A DNA stretch of 64,000 nt from Candidatus Thiodiazotropha sp. 'RUGA' (GCA_016842065.1 JAEPDS010000013.1:36790-100789); one strand, 5' to 3'. Shown: positions 54,807 to 63,879, counted from the stretch's first letter. Notes: a model not told the origin generated them from the letters alone. Numbers and translations are program-made.

Positions 54807-55973
54807 TTATTCTGCCGGCCAGTAATCGGTTGCGATGCCTGATCCCAGGTCAGCCTCGATGAGTCGGCGCCGTACTTCAAGCAGTCTCTCCAGTAACGCA
54901 GGTTCCGCTTTTTCATAGGCCTCGGCATCGGGTACCCGTTTCACCACCACGCCCAATAGCTCAGTGATCGCGTTGCCAATCGAGTTTTGACTGATGGTGA
55001 CAATCAGTTTTCCTGCTTCGTTTCTGTAGATCAGCTGTTTAAATGCTGGTTGCCAGCGAACCGAATTGGCATACTTGGCATCGACGATACAGCGGTCCCT
55101 GACCCTTTTCGCGGTTGCCAGAAAGTCGTTGTTGAAAAGCAGCATGCTCTCGACCTGCTCCGGATAGTAGACATCCCTTGGCATCGGCGCGTTGCGGGTT
55201 GAAACCTGACTGAAAAAGGTCCGATAGAAATCGATAAAGCCTTCCAGGATGGCGTCATACTCATGCCAGAAGCGAATATTCTTCAGCGCGGCGCCTCCAC
55301 CACGAATCTCCCAACAAGGCAGTCCCTGTGGATAGCCGGTCAGTTTGATACCCGACTCATCCGAGCTGATCGGTTTCAACACCTTGAGCTCCAGCGCACT
55401 GTCAAAAAACTCCCGGTAGACATCCCGCATATAGGCCTGAAACAGACTGTGCTGGCCACCATCCGAGAGATTGGGGTTTTTCTGGTCGGCCATTTCCGCC
55501 TGCCTCAACTGAGCCATGGGAAAGCTGATGAAATGGTTGTGCAGCATACGAATACTCGGCACACCCGGCGAGGTCAGCGGCCAGGTGGCATCGAGACTGG
55601 CTTCACCGGCCAGCAACAGATGCTCCGCCGGATCGGGATAGGCCTCCAGCATGTATTCAATGATGATCTGATTCATGCGGTTCCAGACATGCCGCACATC
55701 CTGAGGCACCTGGGTACGCCGCACCGGCCGACCCAGCGGATTCAGAATCACCTTGGAGGTGTTGTAGATGATCGAGGTATCGAACTCGGTGCTGTGGCCC
55801 AGCGCCTTGCGATAGAGCAGCAGATTCTCCGGATTCATCAACAGGCCGTTGTTATGCACCAGATCGTTGAGGTTTTCGGTACTGTTGAAAAACTCATTGG
55901 GCTTCATACCCTCCGGAACTTCCAGCGGTATGGGGCGAAAAGGGGTGGTGATCTCCCGTGGGCCGTACTCCAT
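54807..55973 (-). CDS. Uncharacterised soluble protein, 388 aa
   Basis: This is an intact gene with good codon use and a GGAGG site (TCAGGAGGTAGA) upstream of the ATG. There is no signal peptide or membrane helix. Recognisable features include HLLLAGEASLDATWPLTSPG, RMLHNHFISFP (a possible metal or phosphate-binding His pair), WEIRGGGAALKNIRFWHEYD and a C-terminal KLIVTISQNSIGNAITELLG. No family is recognised. It is transcribed alone, divergent from the gluconokinase fusion. Confidence 0.75.
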   Translation of the reverse strand: MEYGPREITTPFRPIPLEVPEGMKPNEFFNSTENLNDLVHNNGLLMNPENLLLYRKALGHSTEFDTSIIYNTSKVILNPLGRPVRRTQVPQDVRHVWNRMNQIIIEYMLEAYPDPAEHLLLAGEASLDATWPLTSPGVPSIRMLHNHFISFPMAQLRQAEMADQKNPNLSDGGQHSLFQAYMRDVYREFFDSALELKVLKPISSDESGIKLTGYPQGLPCWEIRGGGAALKNIRFWHEYDAILEGFIDFYRTFFSQVSTRNAPMPRDVYYPEQVESMLLFNNDFLATAKRVRDRCIVDAKYANSVRWQPAFKQLIYRNEAGKLIVTISQNSIGNAITELLGVVVKRVPDAEAYEKAEPALLERLLEVRRRLIEADLGSGIATDYWPAE

Positions 55974-56147
55974 GAATCTACCTCCTGATAATGAAGTGCC
56001 TACTGTTGAATGACACCCTAAACAGGCTCAGCGTTGAAATCAAAATGATCGCGCCTATAGGGTCATTATTTATGCGGATGTGGCGAAAGCCGCACTCGGC
56101 TATGATGAGGAGCATCTGCCAAGGGTGCATGCAAGGAGGAACAGCGA

Positions 56148-57458
56148 GTGATTATCATCGTGATGGGGGTATCCGGTTCGGGTAAATCCACTGTCGGTCG
56201 GCTGCTTGCAGAGAAGACCGGCTGGCGGTTTATCGAGGGAGACCACTATCACCCGGCCGAAAACCGGGCAAAAATGGCGGCGGCGGAACCACTCAATGAT
56301 CAGGACCGCCAACCCTGGCTGGCCAGCCTGGCAGATCTCATCGACAGACATCTGCAGATGGATCGCTGCGCCGTCCTCTCCTGTTCCGCGCTGAAACAGA
56401 GCTATCGGGATCAGTTGATGAGATCCCCTGGGACGGTACATTTTGTCTATCTCGAAGGATCCTATGAACTGATCCTGTCGCGCCTCAAAAAGCGTACAGA
56501 TCACTTCATGAGAGCGGAACTGCTACAGAGCCAGTTCAACGACCTTGAACCCCCTTCAGACGCGCTCAAGCTGTCGATAGAGCAACCCGCCGATGCGATT
56601 GCCGACCAGATCATGAAACGCCTGCAACTCACTCCCGGCCATGCAGAAACTCAGGTAGTACTCGATCAATTGATGTTCCCTGAAGCCCCCCGTTGGCGGG
56701 ACAACCAACTCTGGTTCACCGATCAGCACGCCCAACAGGTGGTCAGGCTTAATCAGCAGGGAGAGTCGCATGTCGTAGCCGAACTGGATGATCTGCCCGG
56801 TGGGCTGGGCTGGCTGCCGGACGGCCGTCTGCTGGTGGTTTCCATGACCAAGCGCCGGATTCTGGCCCTTACCGACCACAAACTCTCACTCTATGCCGAT
56901 CTGCATGCACTAGCCTCGTTTCACTGTAACGACCTGCTGGTTGACCCCCAGGGGCGTTGCTATACCGGTAACTTCGGTTTTGACCTGCATGGTGGTGAGG
57001 CCCAGGCGCCCGCTGAACTGATCCTGGTCGACCCCGATGCCAAGCCGCAACTGGCTGCGGAGCAGCTGATCTTTCCCAATGGATGCGCCTTGAGTCAGGA
57101 TGGCAAGACACTGCTGGTGGCGGAGACTTTCGCCTCCCGCATCACCGCCTTTACCGTCTCCGCCGACGGCAATTTGAGCGGGCGCAGGGTTTGGGCCGAT
57201 CTGAATGGCGCCTACCCTGACGGCATCGCCCTGGACAGCCAACAGAATCTCTGGGTTGCTGCACCGAACCTTTCGCGCCTGCTACTGGTCAAGCAAGGCG
57301 GCGAGATCTTACGTGAGGTCATACCGGTCGGTGATCCCTACGCCTGCATGGTGGGTGGCGCAGCTGGAGACACCCTGTTCATCACCTGTTCGGAGACAGA
57401 TAACCCTGAGGAAGCCAGGCGACTGCGTAGCGGCCGGATTGAGATACTCAAGATATAG
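56148..57458 (+). CDS. Fused gluconokinase and SMP-30/gluconolactonase
   Basis: The 436-aa protein joins two catalytic domains. Residues 1-162 are a complete GntK-type gluconate kinase with Walker A GVSGSGKST at 7-15 and IEGDHYHPAENRAKM. Residues 165-436 are a six-bladed SMP-30/gluconolactonase propeller with the metal ligands visible: Glu in FPEAPRW (178), Asn in FPNGCAL (311) and Asp in YPDGIALD (358). Together they would turn gluconolactone to gluconate and then to 6-phosphogluconate. The start is a GTG with AGGAGG eight bases upstream. Confidence 0.9.
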   Translation: MIIIVMGVSGSGKSTVGRLLAEKTGWRFIEGDHYHPAENRAKMAAAEPLNDQDRQPWLASLADLIDRHLQMDRCAVLSCSALKQSYRDQLMRSPGTVHFVYLEGSYELILSRLKKRTDHFMRAELLQSQFNDLEPPSDALKLSIEQPADAIADQIMKRLQLTPGHAETQVVLDQLMFPEAPRWRDNQLWFTDQHAQQVVRLNQQGESHVVAELDDLPGGLGWLPDGRLLVVSMTKRRILALTDHKLSLYADLHALASFHCNDLLVDPQGRCYTGNFGFDLHGGEAQAPAELILVDPDAKPQLAAEQLIFPNGCALSQDGKTLLVAETFASRITAFTVSADGNLSGRRVWADLNGAYPDGIALDSQQNLWVAAPNLSRLLLVKQGGEILREVIPVGDPYACMVGGAAGDTLFITCSETDNPEEARRLRSGRIEILKI

Positions 57459-57506
57459 CGATTTTATTACCGGCTGTAAAAAAGCACCAAGCAGATGGAG
57501 AGAATA

Positions 57507-57692
57507 GCTCCCCTCTCCCCTTGCGGGAGAGGGGTCGGGGGAGAGGGGGAATATCAAACAACACCCTCATACTTAAAAACCTCTGTGTGAGGTTTTATAC
57601 TTCATTAACCCGGCAACTGAATAGATTAGTTTCAGCTCAAGATGCTCACCCTCTCCCCAACCCTTCTCCCATCAAGGGAGAGGGGCTTTTAT
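57507..57692. repeat. REPIN-like inverted doublet 1
   Basis: Two inverted copies of a GC-rich hairpin unit lie at 57509-57551 (CCCCTCTCCCC..GGGAGAGGGG then GGGGGAGAGGG) and 57648-57692 (CCCTCTCCCC then CCCTTCTCCC..GGGAGAGGGG). The unit points inward from both sides and the pair spans about 185 bp, the same as doublet 2. The middle is not shared with doublet 2. Confidence 0.8.
57607..57624. repeat. Short dispersed repeat AACCCGGC, copy 3
   Basis: AACCCGGCAACTGAATAG resembles copies at 25009 and 34273. Here it lies inside the central part of REPIN-like doublet 1. Confidence 0.35.
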
Positions 57693-57760
57693 ACATCTCC
57701 CTGGCTAATTCTGAGTTAATGAACGGCAGTGATTAGCTTTGATTCAGGGCTTATACAACA

Positions 57761-58183
57761 CTATTTCGTCGCCCAATCGAGCTGCTGATAGGTCTCCGCT
57801 CCCACAGCAGTGCAGAGATGATTCATACCCTGAATCGCATTGGCTGAAGTGTCGCTGGTGTAGTACTCCAACGCCTTGTAGGTGATTCTCAGACCCAGCC
57901 GGTCTTTTCCTGCCATGATTCCGAGCATCACCCGGGTGCCGGGATTTCGCTGCCTGAAATCGATGATCTCCACCTGGGCGATCTCGGTTGTTGAGATGGT
58001 GCGACCACCGCTTTGGGCTTCAGCCCGGTAGGCCTGTCGGATCAATGGAATGACCTTCGCATTGTGTGTGCAGGCACCGCAGTTCCAGGTGATATCCAGC
58101 TTTGGCAGGCTGCCTGCCTGGAGACTCAAGCTGAGTAGAAACAGCATCAAAAACAGTTTTACTTGCCTATTCAATTTACTCAC
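57761..58183 (-). CDS. Small secreted protein of unknown function
   Basis: From a GTG at 58183, with GGGAG upstream, the 140-aa product has a signal peptide (MSKLNRQVKLFLMLFLLSLS, cut near QAGS) and a mature domain with LDITWNCGACTHNAKVIPLI (a CxxC pair), VEIIDFRQRNPGTRVMLGI and NHLCTAVGAETYQ. No family is recognised. A longer reading frame begins 22 codons upstream but has no ribosome site. The gene sits alone between two REPIN-like doublets. Confidence 0.65.
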   Translation of the reverse strand: MSKLNRQVKLFLMLFLLSLSLQAGSLPKLDITWNCGACTHNAKVIPLIRQAYRAEAQSGGRTISTTEIAQVEIIDFRQRNPGTRVMLGIMAGKDRLGLRITYKALEYYTSDTSANAIQGMNHLCTAVGAETYQQLDWATK

Positions 58184-58393
58184 AACCACTCCCTGTTCTG
58201 CTGAATCGCCACCAAGGATTGTTGTTTGAATCCGTTTCCTGGGTGACAAAAGCCCATTAACTCAGAAACAGATTAATCCTTATATACGGGATTTCCCGAG
58301 CTAGGGTTTTCTTGTATTTGGAGTTGCGGATCCCTAAGGGTTTTATGTGTGATCTTATTGCTAACGCATAGACTTTCAGCCTAACCATCAAGG

Positions 58394-58580
58394 GTCTTAA
58401 AGCCCCTCTCCCTTTACGGGAGAGGGGTTGGGGAGAGGGTGTACGCGAAGCGTTTGATGCGAATAAAAGATAGAGCCTTTTTAAACCTTTGTTTTCAGCT
58501 TGATGAGTATTCATAAAATGGTGCCGTTCTTTCTCCCCCTCTCCCCCGGCCCCTCTCCCGCAAGGGGAGAGGGGAGCTAT
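58394..58580. repeat. REPIN-like inverted doublet 2
   Basis: Units at about 58399-58440 (CCCCTCTCCC..GGGAGAGGGG then GGGGAGAGGG) and 58532-58576 (CCCCTCTCCCCC then CCCCTCTCCC..GGGGAGAGGGG) face each other and span about 187 bp. The arrangement and length match doublet 1 although the middle is different. The flank before it (ACTTTCAGCCTAACC) is similar to the flank of a partial copy at 63880. Confidence 0.8.
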
Positions 58581-58800
58581 AAGACCAAATGTTTGGTATT
58601 CAGATAATATGTAACCGTTTCCAGTTGTGGTCTCTGGAAAATTAAACTGGTTGATTCTCTTAGTCCATCAATCGATCCATACCGAAAACCAACCAGCAAC
58701 TCCACGCGAACGATTTTCAGGGACATCTGTCATCATGAAATCCGGGATTAGCAACATAATTAATTGCGTAAATTTGCTGCATGAATAAAGCAGCCAAGAA
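58581..58800. other. Intergenic region after REPIN-like doublet 2
   Basis: The 220 bp between the repeat and the primase-like gene, which ends here, are AT-richer than the coding DNA. No gene, RNA or terminator is evident. Confidence 0.3.
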
Positions 58801-59457
58801 CTATCCACCAACTAACGTTTCGACCAGCCGCCTATTCAATGGTGGCGCTTCTGATATCGCTATAACCTTAGGTAACCTGGGATGGCTCAAACGTTTCCTG
58901 CGCCAGAAACCCGGCAGTTGCATCGACTGGTTGAGTGCCTGCACCCGGCTGTCCCCCTGGTAGCGTCTGGCCAACTGCTGCTGACAGGTCTGGAATTCAC
59001 TCAGAGGAAAATCTTCAACCCGCCAGTAGTAGTGATAGTGATGCGGCGAAGTCTCTACCTGGATATGGGGTTGTACGGTAAACCGCTCGATATCAACACC
59101 CTGATCGTCATCAATGAAGATCGCCCGGACACGGCAGATATCCTCGACACGGCGCCCTGTTCCATTGGTTTGATTGATGGTAGCGGTAATCACCGCACCT
59201 TCACTGTTGAGCTGCACAAGGCTCTCCCAACAGTCGGCGAGCGAGCCGTGAAGTGTCTTTTCCAAGGGATCCTCTGAACCTCTCCGGGTATAGGCCGAAT
59301 CAGAGAAGGTACGGAATGAAAACCGCTGATCATCACCATCGAGTGCCTGCAGAAATGACTCGGCCACCTGCCGGTCCGGTTTCAGCTCACGACCCGTCTG
59401 AACGATCCAGGATGTCAGATGAGCCACATAGGGATCCCGCTGGAAACGACGCTTCAT
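58801..59457 (-). CDS. RepB/AEP-primase-like domain protein
   Basis: The 218-aa protein resembles the primase domain of plasmid and phage RepB-type proteins. The AEP-fold motifs are RAIFIDDDQG (acidic motif at 116-118), VETSPHHYHYYWRV (the His motif near 139-142) and MQLPGFWRRK near 179-188. There is no helicase or DNA-binding extension, so it is a stand-alone domain. It starts 22 bp after the Memo gene on the same strand. It could be a chromosomal remnant of a mobile element or a genuine repair or RNA-priming enzyme; sequence alone does not decide. Confidence 0.75.
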   Translation of the reverse strand: MKRRFQRDPYVAHLTSWIVQTGRELKPDRQVAESFLQALDGDDQRFSFRTFSDSAYTRRGSEDPLEKTLHGSLADCWESLVQLNSEGAVITATINQTNGTGRRVEDICRVRAIFIDDDQGVDIERFTVQPHIQVETSPHHYHYYWRVEDFPLSEFQTCQQQLARRYQGDSRVQALNQSMQLPGFWRRKRLSHPRLPKVIAISEAPPLNRRLVETLVGG

Positions 59458-59479
59458 GGATAGCAGTTCAAGCGCTTCT

Positions 59480-60280
59480 TCAAAGGCTCAATGAAGGCTC
59501 GGTAAAGGCGTAGGCGCCATAACCCACGACCCGGCTCTTATCCCCGGCCGTATCTCCTGAGTTGCGAAGATCGACGATTTCACCCTGCAAACCCAGTTTC
59601 CTGGCAAGCAACAGCAGACCCTGAACCGGGATCCTGCCACAGGCATCCTCGTAGCGGATCGAATCCGGATCGAGGCTGACGATTGATTCACTGGTCTGTT
59701 GGTCCAGTCGCTGTGCTGTTTCGTAGTCGTGATAGTGGCTGAGGTCGGAACTGATCACGATTAACGTCTCCGGCCCACCCCAGATTTTACTCAGCACCTC
59801 TGATACGGCCTCACCCATGGCATCCCCCACCACGATGGGCAACAAGGCAAAGTCATGCAAAATGTGCTGCAGAAACGGCAGTTGAACCTCCAACGAGTGC
59901 TCGTTGGCATGGGCCTGATCGAGATGAACCACCTGTGGCAGGTTCTCCAGCTCGGCTGTCAACGCTTTATCCAGGGGTATATCCCCCAAAGGGGTTCGAA
60001 AGGCGTCCGCACTGCTGATGGCCAATCCATGAAAAGGCACCCGGTGAGAGGGACCAAGCAGCACCACCCGCTGGATCCTGTCGGCCACCGGTTTCAGACG
60101 GGCATAGACCCGAGCCGCCACGGGACCGGAATAGATATAACCGGCATGGGGCGCAATCAGTGCTTTGGGTGGTTCACCCTCGGGTACCACAGCATCCAGA
60201 TAACCCTTTATCATGTTACTCAGCCCGGCCGGGTCGCCAGGATAGAAAAGATCGGCGACTGCCGGTTGCCTGACGGTCAT
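59480..60280 (-). CDS. amrB: AmmeMemoRadiSam system protein B (Memo family)
   Basis: This Memo-family protein is related to class III extradiol dioxygenases. The 266-aa chain has the expected metal or active-site segments: LIAPHAGYIYSGPVA, HANEHSLEVQLPFL, VISSDLSHYHDYETA and the cysteine in YEDACGRIPVQGLL. Human Memo1 binds metal but its bacterial reaction is unknown. The ATG at 60280, with GAGGTG upstream, was preferred to a longer form; it overlaps the radical SAM gene by 4 bp. Confidence 0.92.
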   Translation of the reverse strand: MTVRQPAVADLFYPGDPAGLSNMIKGYLDAVVPEGEPPKALIAPHAGYIYSGPVAARVYARLKPVADRIQRVVLLGPSHRVPFHGLAISSADAFRTPLGDIPLDKALTAELENLPQVVHLDQAHANEHSLEVQLPFLQHILHDFALLPIVVGDAMGEAVSEVLSKIWGGPETLIVISSDLSHYHDYETAQRLDQQTSESIVSLDPDSIRYEDACGRIPVQGLLLLARKLGLQGEIVDLRNSGDTAGDKSRVVGYGAYAFTEPSLSL

Positions 60281-61359
60281 TGCACACCTCTTTGAAGATT
60301 GACCACTTGACGACGACTCCCCCACACGCCAGGTTCGGCTTCAAATAGCCCTGGCACTTGCGTGCCACATTGTTGACAACACCCATCCGGGGTCAGCGCC
60401 CAGCTTCCCAACTCATACCAATCCCGTTGAATCAACAGGCTGCCGCAATGGTGGCACCAGGTGCTCGACTCCTGAGCATCATGAACATTCCCCACATAGG
60501 CATACCTTACCCCGTTCTGCATGGCGATCCTTCTTGCCCGACTCAGGGTGGTATGGGGTGTGGGCGGATGGTCACGCATCTTCCAGTCGGGATGGAAGGC
60601 GGTAAAGTGCATCGGCACCTCCGGCCCGAGGTTCTCCACCACCCACTGGCTCATCGCTTGCAGCTCCTGATCGGAGTCGTTTTCGCCGGGAATCAGCAGC
60701 GTGGTGAGCTCAATCCAGACCGAGGTCTGCGACTTCAGATAGAGCAGTGTATCCAGCACCGGCTGCAGATGGGCACCGGTCAGTTTGTGATAGAACTGTT
60801 CGTCAAACGATTTCAGGTCCACATTTGCCGCGTCCATGTAGCGGTAGAACTCCTCGCGGGGCTCCTCGCAGACATAGCCTGCGGTGACCGCCACCGATTT
60901 GATCTCCAACTCGGCGCAGGCCTGAGCCACATCGATGGCATACTCGTGAAAGATCACCGGATCATTGTAGGTGTAGGCCACACTGCGACAGCCGCTGTTG
61001 CTGGCGGCCTGGGCGATGGCTTCCGGTGAGGCGGCATCGGCCAGGGTATGCTGCTGTCTCGATTTGCTGATGTCCCAGTTCTGGCAGAACTTGCAGGCCA
61101 GATTACAACCCGCGGTACCGAACGAGAAGATCGGCGTTCCGGGCAGAAAGTGATTCAGGGGTTTCTTCTCGATGGGATCGACACAGAATCCACTGGAGCG
61201 GCCATAGGTGTTCAACACCACCGCGCCCTGGTAGTTCTCGCGCACATAGCAGAAGCCCTGCTTACCCTCTTTGATCTTGCAATAGCGGGGGCACAGATCG
61301 CACTGCACCCGGTCTTCAGAGAGTTTGTGCCAATATTTTGTAGGAAAATGGTCGTTCAT
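60277..61359 (-). CDS. amrS: AmmeMemoRadiSam system radical SAM enzyme
   Basis: This is a radical SAM protein of 360 aa. It has an N-terminal cysteine cluster (VQCDLCPRYCKIKEGKQGFC), the radical SAM [4Fe-4S] motif C-x3-C-x2-C in FGTAGCNLACKFCQNWDIS, and a C-terminal rubredoxin-like pair of CxxC motifs (STWCHHCGSLL, GCCQQCGTQ). The family occurs with Memo and AMMECR1 proteins; its product is unknown. The start at 61359 gives MNDHFPTKYWHKL, the usual N-terminus. Confidence 0.92.
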   Translation of the reverse strand: MNDHFPTKYWHKLSEDRVQCDLCPRYCKIKEGKQGFCYVRENYQGAVVLNTYGRSSGFCVDPIEKKPLNHFLPGTPIFSFGTAGCNLACKFCQNWDISKSRQQHTLADAASPEAIAQAASNSGCRSVAYTYNDPVIFHEYAIDVAQACAELEIKSVAVTAGYVCEEPREEFYRYMDAANVDLKSFDEQFYHKLTGAHLQPVLDTLLYLKSQTSVWIELTTLLIPGENDSDQELQAMSQWVVENLGPEVPMHFTAFHPDWKMRDHPPTPHTTLSRARRIAMQNGVRYAYVGNVHDAQESSTWCHHCGSLLIQRDWYELGSWALTPDGCCQQCGTQVPGLFEAEPGVWGSRRQVVNLQRGVQ

Positions 61360-61405
61360 CTGCGACGCCCAAATACCGCCTCCTCTAACTTTAAATGTAG
61401 CCTGT

Positions 61406-63745
61406 TCAGGACAAAGCGACAGCCGCTCCGATGGCGGCCTGGCCCAGCGCCAACCCCCCATCGTTGGAGGGCACCTGGCGGTGGCTGAGCAGCCTGAACC
61501 CCTGCCCGTTCAGGTTGGCGGAAACCAGCTCGAACAGGGACTTGTTCTGAAACACCCCTCCGGACAAGGCGATGGTCTCGACTTGCGCCTGTCGGGCCAG
61601 CTGTGCCGCCAGTTCGCTGATGCTGATCGCCAAACCGGCATGAAAACGCCAGGCGATGTGTTCAACGGCAACGCCCTGGCGCAGATCCTCCAACAGACCC
61701 AACCAGAGTCGCTCAGCCTGCAGAGATTGGACGCCATCGGCCGTAACAGGGTTCAATCTGTAGCCCTCACCCCCCTCTTCCCGACCGAGCCGGGCCAGGG
61801 TCTCCAGCTCGATGGCGGCCTGCCCCTCGTAGCTGATCTCCTGCCGACAGAGGTTCAACAGCCCCGCCACCCCATCGAACAGACGGCCGCAGGAGCTGCT
61901 CATGGGTGAGTTGACGCCACCACTGACCATACGGGAAAGCACCTCAATGGGTTGTTGCTGCAACCATTTCACCGGCTCAAGATCACCCCATTGCTCGACA
62001 ACCGTCGGCCAGCCCAGATAGTGATTGAGCTGACTGAAGGTGTTGCGCCAGGGCTGTTTGATCGCCTGCACGCCTCCGGGCAGCGCGACCGGATTCAGAT
62101 GCCCCAGGCGCTGAAAGCCAAGGTAGTCCGCCAACAGAAACTCGCCACCCCAGATGGTGCCATCGTCTCCATAGCCGGAGCCGTCCAGGGCGATCCCGAG
62201 CACCTCGCCCCCATCCAAAGGCCAGTCATTCTCAGCCAGCACACTGGCGATATGGGCATGATGGTGCTGCACCAGCAGCAACTCCAGTCCCTGCTCCTCC
62301 GCCAAAGCTCTGGCGTGCTGGGTCGAGCGATAGTTGGGATGACGATCCGCCACCAGGTGGCTGGGATGGTGATCGTAAAGCCCGGCGTAGAGCGCCAGGT
62401 TCTTCAGATAGTCCTGGTAGGAGATCAGATTCTCCAGATCCCCGATATGCTGGGAGAGAATTCCCTGCCCCTGCCGCACCAGACAGAAGGTGTTCTTCAG
62501 CTCGCCCCCCAGGGCAAGCAGCTCCGGCGCCTGTTCAAAACCTTCTGGCAGTGGAATGGGCGCCGGCGCATAACCCCGCGCCCTGCGCAGCAGTCTCGCC
62601 TCGCCATCAACCAATCGAACCACCGAGTCATCCACCCGGTTGATGATCTCCCGGTCGTGCAGCAGAAACAGATCGGCCAGGGGCTGCAGCCTTTCAGTGG
62701 CCTCCCGGTTATCGATACACTGGGGCTCTTCGATCATGTTGCCACTGGTCATCACCAGAGGCCGATCCCAGTCGGCCAGCAACAGATGGTGCAAAGGACT
62801 GTAGGGCAACATGAAGCCCAGGGAGGCCTGGCCCGGAGCCAGATTCTCCGGCAGCCCGTTATCCTCCAGCTGTTCGAGCAACAGGATGGGCGCACTGCTC
62901 TCAGCCAGCAACTCGACTTCTGTATCGCTGAGTTTGCAGTATCGCCGAATCACCTCACAATCCCTGGCCATCAGCGCAAAGGGCTTGTGGTGACGCCTTT
63001 TGCGCTCCCGCAGGCTCGTCACCGCCTGTTCATTGGTACCGTCACAGGCGAGATGAAAACCACCGATGCCTTTGATCGCCAATATCGCCCCCTGGGCGAG
63101 GCGTCGGCTCGCCTCATGGATCGCATCCTCACCGGCTTCAGTCGGCTCGATCACTTCACCCTGGGCATCAGCCAACCAGACCCTGGGCCCACAAACAGGA
63201 CAGGCATTGGGCTGAGCATGAAAGCGCCGGTCTGCCGGGTTCTCATACTCACTGCGACAGGCCTCACAGAGAGGAAAATGGCGCATGCTGGTATTGGCCC
63301 GGTCGTAGGGGATACGCTCGACGATGGTCAGTCTGGGCCCGCAGTGGGTGCAGTTGGTGAAGGGGTAACGATAACGGCGGTTGTGCGGATCCTGAAAATC
63401 CTCGATACAGGCCTGACAGGTGGCGGCATCGGGTACCACACCGGTCTGGATCTCACCCTGCTGACTTACAGTGATCTCAAAGGAAGCCTGCTCCGGCAGG
63501 CTGTCGGCTGGCTCGCGCTTAAGCTCATCGATCCGCGCCAAGGGCGGTGGATCATCCAACAACAACTGGCAGAACCGGTCGATCTGAGCGGCCTCACCAC
63601 CGATGTGGATCTCCACCCCCTGGTTATCGTTCCACACCGAGCCGCGCAAACCGCACTCGCGGGCCAGGTGCCAGACCTTGGGGCGGAAACCGACCCCCTG
63701 CACCAGTCCCTGAACCCGGATACGCTCAGCCGTTTCAATTGCCAT
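61406..63745 (-). CDS. hypF: Carbamoyltransferase HypF
   Basis: HypF makes the thiocarbamate that becomes the cyanide ligand of NiFe hydrogenases. The 779-aa chain has an acylphosphatase domain (VQGLVQGVGFRPKVWHLA), two zinc-finger-like motifs (CQACIEDF..CTHCGPR and CEACRSEY..CPVCGPR), a YrdC-like domain with KGIGGFHLACDGTNE, and a Kae1-like domain with VQHHHAHIASVLAEN and ALDGSGYGDDGTIWGGE. No hydrogenase gene is in the window. It is first in the string hypF-radicalSAM-Memo-primase-like. Confidence 0.97.
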   Translation of the reverse strand: MAIETAERIRVQGLVQGVGFRPKVWHLARECGLRGSVWNDNQGVEIHIGGEAAQIDRFCQLLLDDPPPLARIDELKREPADSLPEQASFEITVSQQGEIQTGVVPDAATCQACIEDFQDPHNRRYRYPFTNCTHCGPRLTIVERIPYDRANTSMRHFPLCEACRSEYENPADRRFHAQPNACPVCGPRVWLADAQGEVIEPTEAGEDAIHEASRRLAQGAILAIKGIGGFHLACDGTNEQAVTSLRERKRRHHKPFALMARDCEVIRRYCKLSDTEVELLAESSAPILLLEQLEDNGLPENLAPGQASLGFMLPYSPLHHLLLADWDRPLVMTSGNMIEEPQCIDNREATERLQPLADLFLLHDREIINRVDDSVVRLVDGEARLLRRARGYAPAPIPLPEGFEQAPELLALGGELKNTFCLVRQGQGILSQHIGDLENLISYQDYLKNLALYAGLYDHHPSHLVADRHPNYRSTQHARALAEEQGLELLLVQHHHAHIASVLAENDWPLDGGEVLGIALDGSGYGDDGTIWGGEFLLADYLGFQRLGHLNPVALPGGVQAIKQPWRNTFSQLNHYLGWPTVVEQWGDLEPVKWLQQQPIEVLSRMVSGGVNSPMSSSCGRLFDGVAGLLNLCRQEISYEGQAAIELETLARLGREEGGEGYRLNPVTADGVQSLQAERLWLGLLEDLRQGVAVEHIAWRFHAGLAISISELAAQLARQAQVETIALSGGVFQNKSLFELVSANLNGQGFRLLSHRQVPSNDGGLALGQAAIGAAVALS

Positions 63746-63879
63746 TGTTCTGTTTCATCTTTTCAAGCCACTCTGCAATGAGGCTTTATCACACAGTTTG
63801 TCATCACCCTGCAGCCCTTACAAAGTTCCCCTGGACGACCTAGAGATTGTTTTTGAATCATGATCATTCCTGTCCCACT

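Noticed and set aside
61952..63781. A 609-codon open frame on the plus strand opposite hypF
   Set aside because: It lies wholly antisense to a well-supported gene, has no ribosome site or recognisable domain, and long antisense frames are common opposite GC-rich genes.
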